From UBA4877 sp002399285 (lineage in GTDB: Bacteria > Bacillota > Thermoanaerobacteria > Thermoanaerobacterales > UBA4877): a stretch of DNA of 27,594 nucleotides. The notes under the pieces were generated by a model. That model had not been told where the DNA came from. It saw only the letters and a list, made by a program, of their open reading frames with translations, and made no database searches. Made by a program: the position numbers and the translations under genes. Below, one piece after another: positions 21,713 through 27,594 of the stretch (position 1 is the first letter of the stretch; each line of letters starts with the position of its first letter). The stretch spans positions 1 through 27,594 of the forward strand of contig DAIPGN010000021.1 in assembly GCA_036771835.1 (NCBI GenBank), read 5' to 3'.

Positions 21713-22600
21713 TTAACCTTTTATTTTAAAACCATATTCGGATAATCTTGATTTTAAAATATTTAAATTTGTAGGTTCCATATCGGTCAAAGGCAGCCTG
21801 AGCGGCCCCGCGTCCATTCCTATCAGGTTCATTGCCGTCTTTACGGGTATCGGGTTTACCTCTATAAACATTGCTTTGTTTAACGGATTGAGTTTCAGCT
21901 GAAGTTCACAACTTCTCTTTACATCGCCTTCAAGGAAAGCGGCGGCTATTCCATGTACCTCTTTGGGCATTATGTTGGCGGTGACGGAGATAACTCCCAG
22001 TCCGCCCAGCGACATGATCGGCACCACCTGGTCGTCGTTTCCCGAATATATGGCAAAATCATTTCCACACAGTCGCGCTACTTCTGCGATCTGGCTTATA
22101 TCGCCGCTTGCCTCTTTAACACCCGCTATATTGGGATGCTTTTTGAGCTCCGCTAAGGTCTGAGGCAGCACATTGAGTCCCGTCCTGCCCGGCACATTGT
22201 ATATAATTATCGGGATGTTTACCGAGTCGGCTATCTTTGTAAAATGCTCGATAAGACCCTTCTGCGTCGTCTTGTTATAGTATGGAGTTATCACCAACAG
22301 GGCGTTTGCTCCGAGTCTCTCAGCCTCTTTGCTCATTTCTATGCTGTGCTTGGTATCGTTCGAGCCGGTGCCGGCTATGACCGGTATTTTATTTTTTATC
22401 TTTTTTACCGTAAACTCAATGACCTTACTCTTTTCCTCATCGGTCATGGTCGATGCCTCGCCGGTAGTACCGCATGCTATTATGGCGTCGGTGGAGTTTT
22501 CCAGATGAAAGTCCAGAAGTTTATCCAAAACCTCATAATTGACGCCGCCGGCAGTAAAAGGCGTCACCAGTGCGACGCCAGAACCCTTAAAAATAGCCAT
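21713..22600 (-). CDS. dapA: 4-Hydroxy-tetrahydrodipicolinate synthase
   Basis: A 295-aa TIM-barrel aldolase condensing pyruvate with aspartate semialdehyde. The Schiff-base lysine is K162 in IAGVKEASGD; YNVPGRTG (Y134, R139) forms the active site, and GTTGEASTM follows the family pattern. Two ATGs are in frame, at 22606 and 22600. The SD GGAGG (22609-22613) is only 2 nt from the first and 8 nt from the second, so I chose 22600 (start MAIFKG). The asd stop (TGA, 22603-22605) lies between RBS and start, so the two genes are coupled. Confidence 0.96.
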   Translation of the reverse strand: MAIFKGSGVALVTPFTAGGVNYEVLDKLLDFHLENSTDAIIACGTTGEASTMTDEEKSKVIEFTVKKIKNKIPVIAGTGSNDTKHSIEMSKEAERLGANALLVITPYYNKTTQKGLIEHFTKIADSVNIPIIIYNVPGRTGLNVLPQTLAELKKHPNIAGVKEASGDISQIAEVARLCGNDFAIYSGNDDQVVPIMSLGGLGVISVTANIMPKEVHGIAAAFLEGDVKRSCELQLKLNPLNKAMFIEVNPIPVKTAMNLIGMDAGPLRLPLTDMEPTNLNILKSRLSEYGFKIKG

Positions 22601-22602
22601 TG

Positions 22603-23595
22603 TCATATCCTCCTTATTAATAATTCTGCTATCTCGACTGCATTGGTTGCGGCTCCTTTTCGTACGTTGTCCGCAACGACAAACATGTTGATCCCGCTGT
22701 TTACGGTATCATCTCTTCTAAGCCTTCCCACATATACCTCGTCATGACCGGATGCGGCCGTTGCCAGCGGATATATATTGTTCCCCGGGTCGTCTCTCAG
22801 CACAACGCCCGATGCTTCAGACAACAGTATGCGCACATCTTTCAAATCAAACTCTTTTTCAAATTCCACGTTTATGGATTCGCTGTGACAGTTTTCAACC
22901 GGTACCCTGACTGTAGTTGCAGTCACCTTGATATCTTCATCATGGAATATCTTTCTGGTTTCATTTACCATTTTCATTTCTTCCTTAGTATAACCGTTGT
23001 CTAAAAAATCATCGATGTGAGGCAGGCAATTATTGTATATGGGATAAGGGAATTGCTTGGGCTGCTCGCCGCACGCCGTTCTCTTAAGATCATCGACCCC
23101 ATTTTTTCCTGCGCCGGACACCGCCTGATATGTAGATACTACTATCCTCTTTATTCCGTAATGGTCGTGAAGCGGTTTTAACGGAACTACCATCTGGATG
23201 GTAGAGCAGTTGGGATTGGCGATTATACCGTGATGCCAGTCGGTGTCCTGAGGATTTACCTCCGGGACTATCAGCGGGACCGATTCATCCATTCTCCAAT
23301 AGCTGCTGTTATCTATGACCGTGCATCTCTTGGCAGCCGCTATCGGTGCAAATTTCTTGCTGACGGCGGCACCGGCCGAAAACAATGCTATATCTATCCC
23401 ACTGTCAAAGGAATCCTCTCTCAATTCCTTCACTTTATAAGGTTTGCCCTTGAATTCGAGATTTGTACCCTCGGATTTTTTGGATGCAAAAAGTAAAAGA
23501 TTTTTAATGGGGAAGTTCCTCTCTTCCAGGACCTTGATAAAGGTCCTGCCGACCATACCGGTTGCCCCTACCACAGCTACATTGTACAATGACAT
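22603..23595 (-). CDS. asd: Aspartate-semialdehyde dehydrogenase
   Basis: A 330-aa enzyme converting aspartyl phosphate to the semialdehyde. GATGMVGRTF (10-19) is the NADP motif, C130 in NPNCSTIQM is the catalytic Cys, and H237 with R230 (TVRVPVENCHSES) completes the active site. The ATG at 23595 is only 2 nt after the AAGGAGG core, while a TTG two codons later (23589) is at an ideal 7-8 nt, so the true start may be the TTG. It is the first gene after the riboswitch terminator, with the RBS starting immediately after its T-run, and leads dapA, dapB and dapH. Confidence 0.95.
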   Translation of the reverse strand: MSLYNVAVVGATGMVGRTFIKVLEERNFPIKNLLLFASKKSEGTNLEFKGKPYKVKELREDSFDSGIDIALFSAGAAVSKKFAPIAAAKRCTVIDNSSYWRMDESVPLIVPEVNPQDTDWHHGIIANPNCSTIQMVVPLKPLHDHYGIKRIVVSTYQAVSGAGKNGVDDLKRTACGEQPKQFPYPIYNNCLPHIDDFLDNGYTKEEMKMVNETRKIFHDEDIKVTATTVRVPVENCHSESINVEFEKEFDLKDVRILLSEASGVVLRDDPGNNIYPLATAASGHDEVYVGRLRRDDTVNSGINMFVVADNVRKGAATNAVEIAELLIRRI

Positions 23596-23604
23596 TCCTC
23601 CTTA

Positions 23605-23632
23605 AATAAAAATAACTACCCTTGAGCCGGCA
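23605..23632 (-). terminator. Terminator of the lysine riboswitch
   Basis: On the minus strand AACTACC and GGGTAGTT form a stem (loop TGCCGGCTCAA), then ATTTTTATTT. It is the expression platform: lysine binding should favour it, cutting transcription before asd. Confidence 0.85.
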
Positions 23633-23855
23633 GGTAGTTTGCTGAAAATTATATACGGCGGCGAAAGCGCCTGAATAACCACCGGATAGCTCTCCATCAT
23701 AATAGAATATGATGACAGTGCCGGGACTGTTGATCCCGGTTCCAGGAGCCGGGTTGAGGATTTCCGGTCCTTCGGCACCGGCTCCTTTCAATATCCTTCA
23801 TAGTTTTCCTCTTCCTTGGGATATTTACTCTTAGACGGTGCAGCCTCTATCGTAT
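23612..23855 (-). ncRNA. Lysine riboswitch (L-box)
   Basis: Read on the minus strand, the segment has the L-box landmarks: GATAGAGGCTGCA with GAGTA close behind (5' side), GAAAGGAGCCGGTGCCGAAGG in the middle, and GGAGAGCTATC on the 3' side pairing with GATAGAGG to close the junction. They occur in the same order as in Bacillus lysC leader RNA. The 3' part leads into the intrinsic terminator. It controls asd-dapA-dapB-dapH by feedback from lysine. The boundaries are approximate. Confidence 0.93.
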
Positions 23856-23870
23856 CTTCTATTTACTAAT

Positions 23871-23899
23871 ATATTATCGTTTATGTTAATCTGTGTCAA
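23871..23899 (-). promoter_or_regulatory. Sigma-A promoter of the asd-dap operon
   Basis: On the minus strand TTGACA (23894-23899), 17-nt spacer, TAATAT (23871-23876), some 16 nt before the riboswitch begins. Confidence 0.85.
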
Positions 23900-24001
23900 A
23901 TATATTTGATTGGCTGTATTGTCAGGTGTTAGTAAGTAAATTGCAAAAAGGCATGCATTTTTTAAAATATTCAATGAAAACTTTTGATGAATATTTATTA
24001 T

Positions 24002-24030
24002 TTGTCATATTTTGACGAGGATAGTATAAT
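24002..24030 (+). promoter_or_regulatory. Sigma-A promoter of the chemoreceptor gene
   Basis: TTGTCA (24002-24007), 17-nt spacer, TATAAT (24025-24030), 36 bp before the start. No sigma-D motif is visible here. Confidence 0.8.
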
Positions 24031-24065
24031 TATGTTGGGTTGGGAGGAATAGGAGAGGAGATCAT

Positions 24066-26051
24066 ATGATTCAAAACATTCGTAACAGATTGGTCGTTTT
24101 TATCACTTTGCTTGTTGTTGTCAGTATAGGCGCCTCAAGCTATTACAATTATTATTTGAGCAGCAGGAGTATGGCAGAACAGGTAAAGAACGAAGAAGAT
24201 GCGGTTTTGAATGTATCCGGTCATTATATAGATACACTGCTTACCAACTACGAAAATCAATTAAACCAGTTTGCATCTTCCGAGGCTATTTCAAGCGTAA
24301 TAGGTTCCGGTGAAGCAGAGGGTAAGATACAGAATTATCTCGGTAAATTTATAAAGACTATGCCGAACGCCGTAAACCTATATATTGCCACCACTGACGG
24401 CAGGTTTTATCTTTATCCGCAGCAGGAACTGCCGGCAGGTTATGATCCCAGGGGTAAGGATTGGTACAAGAAGGCTGATTCTGCCGCAGGCAAGACAATT
24501 TGGACCGACGTTTATAAGGATGCCGCCAGCAATAAGAATGAAGTTACCGTAGCTAAACAGGTAACGGATGATGCGGGCAACGTTATCGGTGTGGCCGGTA
24601 TTGATGTAGATCTTACATATCTTTCAAAGGAATTGAGCAATATAAAGGTCGGAGATACGGGCTATGTGTTTTTAATGGACAGCAAGGGCATAACGTTGGC
24701 TCACTCTGATACGAGCAAACTGGGTATGGACATGAAACAGTATGACTGGGGCAAAAAAATTATCAATGGTGATAAAACCGGTTCACTCGATTACAACTTT
24801 GAAGGTATGGATAAATATGCGACATATGGTACTATTGACCGACTGGGATGGAAAATAGTGGCCACACTGCCCAACAGCGAAATAGCTGCTTTCTCCGACA
24901 GCATATTTAAAGGTACTGCGGCATCGGGAGCAGCAGCTATTTTGATAGGCGTGCTTATTGCTTTCTTCATAGCAAAGGGTATAGTAAGCCCGATAAATAA
25001 GCTAAAGGAATCGCTTTCATATGTGAAATCGGGAGACTTTTCACAGTTGACTGATCTCAAGACAAAGGACGAAATAGGTCAGCTTGCGTCATATTTCAAT
25101 GATGCCATGGACGGTATCAGAGGATTGATCAATGATGCCCATGGTGTGGCAGAAAAGGTAAAGCAGGAAACCGACGCGCTTACGTCTTCTGTGTCTCAGA
25201 CATCGGCGGCTACCGAAGAGATAGCCAGGGCGGTACAGGATGTGGCATCGGGGGCGTCTGCCCAGGCCGCTGAAGTACAGGAAATAAGCGGAGTGGTGGA
25301 GGATCTGTCCAATAGCATAGGCAATGTCAAGGAAGCGGCCGAGAACGTGTCCGTAATGTCTAATGATTCCCTTTTATTGAGTCAGGAAGGCAAAAATATT
25401 GTCAATACGCTTGTCGAGAAAAACGAGGAAAACGTGGAGGCAAACAGAAACGTGATAGATGCTATAAACGAACTCAACGACAGGTCTAAGCAGATAGGAG
25501 ACATTGTGGAGACGATAAACGCCATCGCCGATCAGACAAATCTGCTGGCACTGAACGCCGCTATAGAGGCGGCAAGGGCGGGAGAGGCAGGAAGAGGGTT
25601 TGCGGTTGTGGCCGATGAGATACGCAAGTTGGCCGAGCAATCTTCGCAGGCTGTTTTACAGGTCCAAGAGCTTATAGGAGGTATAGAAAAGAACGTCAGC
25701 GACAGTGTTTTGAGTGCCGAGAAGTCGAGTAAGATAAATGCAGAGCTTACCGAAAGCGTAAAGAGTACCTCCGATGCTTTTTCAATGATCACTGATTCAC
25801 TGGGTACGGCAATGGACTCCACCCAAAATGTTATGAGCTTGATGGATGATATGGATAAACTGAGGGAAAAAGCGGTCGAGGGTACGGATAATATTTCAGC
25901 CGTTGCCGAAGAGACTGCCGCATCTACCGAAGAGGTATCTGCATCCACGGAAGAGCAGAATGCCGCATTGGAGGAAATAAGAAGATCATTAGAGGAACTG
26001 CAGACAATGACCGGAAGATTGTTTGAAGACGTTTCCAAGTTTAAAGTTTAA
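24066..26051 (+). CDS. Methyl-accepting chemotaxis protein, dCache type
   Basis: A 661-aa transmembrane chemoreceptor. TM1 is residues about 9-28. An extracellular double-Cache domain spans roughly 35-280, with the ligand-site pattern DPRGKDWYKKA (127-137), W146, Y150 and D180 in GVAGIDVDL, typical of amino-acid-sensing dCache_1 domains. TM2 is 285-304, then HAMP (305-358) and the cytoplasmic coiled coil. The tip near residues 480-520 has the invariant INAIADQTNLLALNAAIEAA and GRGFAVVADEIRKLAEQS. Glu/Gln pairs for methylation flank it. No C-terminal CheR-binding pentapeptide is visible. RBS GAGGAG lies 6-8 nt before the ATG. Its ligand is unknown. It has its own promoter. Confidence 0.95.
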   Translation: MIQNIRNRLVVFITLLVVVSIGASSYYNYYLSSRSMAEQVKNEEDAVLNVSGHYIDTLLTNYENQLNQFASSEAISSVIGSGEAEGKIQNYLGKFIKTMPNAVNLYIATTDGRFYLYPQQELPAGYDPRGKDWYKKADSAAGKTIWTDVYKDAASNKNEVTVAKQVTDDAGNVIGVAGIDVDLTYLSKELSNIKVGDTGYVFLMDSKGITLAHSDTSKLGMDMKQYDWGKKIINGDKTGSLDYNFEGMDKYATYGTIDRLGWKIVATLPNSEIAAFSDSIFKGTAASGAAAILIGVLIAFFIAKGIVSPINKLKESLSYVKSGDFSQLTDLKTKDEIGQLASYFNDAMDGIRGLINDAHGVAEKVKQETDALTSSVSQTSAATEEIARAVQDVASGASAQAAEVQEISGVVEDLSNSIGNVKEAAENVSVMSNDSLLLSQEGKNIVNTLVEKNEENVEANRNVIDAINELNDRSKQIGDIVETINAIADQTNLLALNAAIEAARAGEAGRGFAVVADEIRKLAEQSSQAVLQVQELIGGIEKNVSDSVLSAEKSSKINAELTESVKSTSDAFSMITDSLGTAMDSTQNVMSLMDDMDKLREKAVEGTDNISAVAEETAASTEEVSASTEEQNAALEEIRRSLEELQTMTGRLFEDVSKFKV

Positions 26052-26082
26052 AATATATATGGATTGTATATGTATGTTTACT

Positions 26083-26111
26083 TGACCATGTTTACTTGTT
26101 GTGCTATTATA
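26083..26111 (+). promoter_or_regulatory. Sigma-A promoter of the cold-shock gene
   Basis: TTGACC (26083-26088), 17-nt spacer, TATTAT (26106-26111) with TG one base before it. A small hairpin, TCGAT-AGAA-ATCGA, follows at the start of the 5' leader. Confidence 0.75.
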
Positions 26112-26157
26112 AGTATGTCGATAGAAATCGATTAATTTATAAGTTGGAGGTAAAAAA

Positions 26158-26361
26158 ATGAAGGGCAAGGTAAAGTGGTTTAATTCTGAGAAGGGTTATG
26201 GCTTCATAGAAAGAGAAGGAGGACCGGATGTCTTTGTACACTTCTCAGCGATAACAATGGATGGTTTTAAGACGCTGGAAGAGGGACAAACAGTGGAGTT
26301 TGAGATAGTTGAAGGTGCAAAGGGGCCGCAGGCTACTAATGTTACTGTTGTAAACGCCTAA
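26158..26361 (+). CDS. csp: Cold-shock protein, CspA family
   Basis: A 67-aa single cold-shock domain, an RNA/DNA chaperone. RNP1 is KGYGFIE (13-19) and RNP2 is VFVHF (25-29), with the start MKGKVKWFN of the family. Length is standard. TTGGAGGT lies 8 nt before the ATG. The 5' leader of about 40 nt is short compared with classical long cspA leaders, so thermoswitch control is not evident. Confidence 0.97.
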   Translation: MKGKVKWFNSEKGYGFIEREGGPDVFVHFSAITMDGFKTLEEGQTVEFEIVEGAKGPQATNVTVVNA

Positions 26362-26375
26362 ACTTCCGAAAATCC

Positions 26376-26405
26376 AACCCTAACACTTAAGGTGTTAGGG
26401 TTTTT
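26376..26405 (+). terminator. Terminator between csp and hslO
   Basis: AACCCTAACAC-TTAAG-GTGTTAGGGTT, an 11-bp stem followed by more T. It ends 20 bp before the hslO start. Confidence 0.93.
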
Positions 26406-26425
26406 AGTATGTGGAGGGAAATAAC

Positions 26426-27298
26426 TTGAATGACTATATTGTAAGGGCAGTAGCCATGGGAGGAACACTTCTTGCATATGCGTCGACTACTAAAAATACG
26501 GTGGAAGAGGCACGAAGGATACACGGCTTAAGTCCGCTTGCCTGTGCGGCATTAGGAAGGTGCCTTACAATGGCGGGGATGATGGGCGCTATGATTAAAT
26601 CAGACAAGGACAGCGTGACGATACAGATAAACGGGAACGGACCGCTGGGCAAAATAGTAGCATGTTCCGATTCGCGGGCTAAAGTAAAGGGGTATTTAAG
26701 CAACCCCGATATATATCTGCCTCCGCGTTCCGACGGGAAATTGGATGTCGGAAGTGCCGTGGGCAGAGAAGGGACTCTTACCGTCATACGCGATATGGGA
26801 CTGAAACAGCCGTATATCGGTAAGGTACAACTTATTACGGGTGAAATTGCGGAGGATTTTACAAACTACTATGCCAGATCGGAGCAGATACCATCATCGG
26901 TAGGTCTGGGTGTGTTGGTGGGTGTCGACGGGTCATGCAAGGCTGCCGGAGGTTTTGTCATTCAGCTCATGCCCGGTTTTCCGCAGGAAAAGATAGGGAT
27001 GATAGAGGAGCGGGTGGGTAAATTATCTGCCGTAACAAAGCATCTTGGATCTGGCAAAAACCCGGAGTATATATTAAATTTATTGCTTGGCGACATGGAG
27101 CTTGCAATACTGGACAGAATCGAGACCACGTACGAATGCGACTGTAATATGGAACGTGTGGAAAAGGCCATATGTAGTCTTGGAAAGACTGAGATTGAAA
27201 AACTTGTGCAGGATAACGAGCCGTTGGAGATCATTTGTGAGTTTTGCGGAAAGAGATATAGGGTCGAGTCCGATAAAATGTATGAAATGCTTGAGTAA
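26426..27298 (+). CDS. hslO: Redox-regulated molecular chaperone Hsp33
   Basis: A 290-aa protein activated by oxidation; the reduced form holds zinc. The N-terminal substrate domain begins DYIVRAVAMGGTLLAYA. The zinc motif C-x-C...C-x-x-C is complete: C238, C240, C271 and C274. I chose the TTG at 26426 because GGAGGG lies 7 nt upstream and the usual family start (M-x-D-Y) falls there; the GTG at 26411 lies inside the RBS. It follows csp after its terminator; no separate promoter was recognised. Confidence 0.94.
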   Translation: MNDYIVRAVAMGGTLLAYASTTKNTVEEARRIHGLSPLACAALGRCLTMAGMMGAMIKSDKDSVTIQINGNGPLGKIVACSDSRAKVKGYLSNPDIYLPPRSDGKLDVGSAVGREGTLTVIRDMGLKQPYIGKVQLITGEIAEDFTNYYARSEQIPSSVGLGVLVGVDGSCKAAGGFVIQLMPGFPQEKIGMIEERVGKLSAVTKHLGSGKNPEYILNLLLGDMELAILDRIETTYECDCNMERVEKAICSLGKTEIEKLVQDNEPLEIICEFCGKRYRVESDKMYEMLE

Positions 27299-27330
27299 AA
27301 GGATAGTTTCAGGTAAGAACGAAAATAAGA

Positions 27331-27348
27331 GGATTATTGAGATAATCC
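27331..27348 (+). terminator. Small hairpin after hslO
   Basis: GGATTAT-TGAG-ATAATCC, a 7-bp perfect stem 32 bp after the stop, without a T-run. Weak candidate for the transcript end. Confidence 0.4.
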
Positions 27349-27391
27349 ATATAATATATGAATAATCTGCTATAAACGGTATTTTGTATTT

Positions 27392-27420
27392 TTGACTTAA
27401 TCCTGAATCTCGTTTATACT
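27392..27420 (+). promoter_or_regulatory. Sigma-A promoter of the tRNA genes
   Basis: TTGACT, 17-nt spacer, TATACT, 14 bp before tRNA-Asp, as expected for a strong stable-RNA promoter. Confidence 0.88.
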
Positions 27421-27434
27421 ATTTTATGTTAAAT

Positions 27435-27512
27435 GGCCCGGTAGTTCAGCTGGTTTAGAACGCTAGCCTGTCACGCTAGAGGTCAAGGGTTCGATCCCCT
27501 TCCGGGTCGCCA
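27435..27512 (+). tRNA. tRNA-Asp (GTC)
   Basis: Acceptor arms GGCCCGG and CCGGGTC pair, then G-CCA is encoded. The anticodon loop CTGTCAC gives GTC, and the T arm has GGTTCGATC. Confidence 0.95.
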
Positions 27513-27518
27513 TTTTAT

Positions 27519-27594
27519 GCCCAGATAGCTCAGATGGTAGAGCAGGGGACTGAAAATCCCCGTGTCGGTGGTTCGATTCCACCTTTGGGCACCA
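27519..27594 (+). tRNA. tRNA-Phe (GAA)
   Basis: Acceptor arms GCCCAGA and TTTGGGC pair (with wobble), followed by ACCA at the window edge. The anticodon loop CTGAAAA gives GAA, and the T arm has GGTTCGATT. It lies 6 bp after tRNA-Asp in one transcript, which may continue beyond the window. Confidence 0.95.

Noticed and set aside
23504..23791. Minus-strand open frame of 95 codons upstream of asd
   Set aside because: It lies over the lysine riboswitch and its terminator and runs into asd out of frame; no RBS, no protein-like conservation.

Overview
The window looks like part of a spore-forming, motile, lysine-prototrophic low-to-mid-GC Clostridia (Bacillota) chromosome, with the end of an integrative conjugative element (ICE) at its left edge. 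The supporting genes are DUF4364, MecA, a PdaB-type deacetylase, a SleB-type hydrolase, a FlaG-FliD-FliS flagellar cluster, a lysine-riboswitch dap operon using the acetylase (DapH) route, and strong GGAGG ribosome-binding sites. I cannot name a genus from sequence alone.

Region 1 (1-2265, minus strand, visibly GC-rich): Tn1549/CTn-type ICE backbone. It holds a ParB-family protein, an N-terminally broken DUF7768-like gene, PcfB (DUF3801), and the first 12 codons of what reads as the VirD4-like coupling protein. Two near-identical 27-bp palindrome-plus-RBS elements and a compact three-way-junction-like fold lie between these genes.

Region 2 (2266-5283, AT-rich): a five-gene plus-strand operon with a near-consensus sigma-A promoter. 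Four tandem, diverged winged-HTH paralogues (101-123 aa) are translationally coupled to, and end in, a PD-(D/E)XK-type nuclease. The cassette is bracketed by direct copies of a GCCGCCC/GGGCGGC hairpin. I recognise no named system with this layout; it is the best candidate here for an undescribed (possibly anti-phage) module.

Region 3 (5284-14284): an APC amino-acid permease; DUF4364 on the opposite strand; a sigma-D-type promoter driving flaG-fliD-fliS-fliT/flgN-like; a 469-aa protein I cannot assign; a membrane-anchored small protein overlapping a short FtsH-like protease; and convergent mecA.

Region 4 (14490-19641): a second short FtsH-like protease (minus), a PdaB-like deacetylase, a LysM-LysM-SleB hydrolase, a truncated Mur-ligase-like protein and a double-OB SSB-like protein.

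Region 5 (19688-23900): a corrinoid adenosyltransferase converging, through a shared bidirectional terminator, on the operon asd-dapA-dapB-dapH. That operon converts aspartyl phosphate towards diaminopimelate and lysine. It is headed by a lysine riboswitch with its own terminator and a consensus promoter.

Region 6 (24002-27594): a dCache methyl-accepting chemotaxis protein, a cold-shock protein, the redox chaperone Hsp33, and tRNA-Asp(GTC) and tRNA-Phe(GAA) behind a near-consensus promoter.
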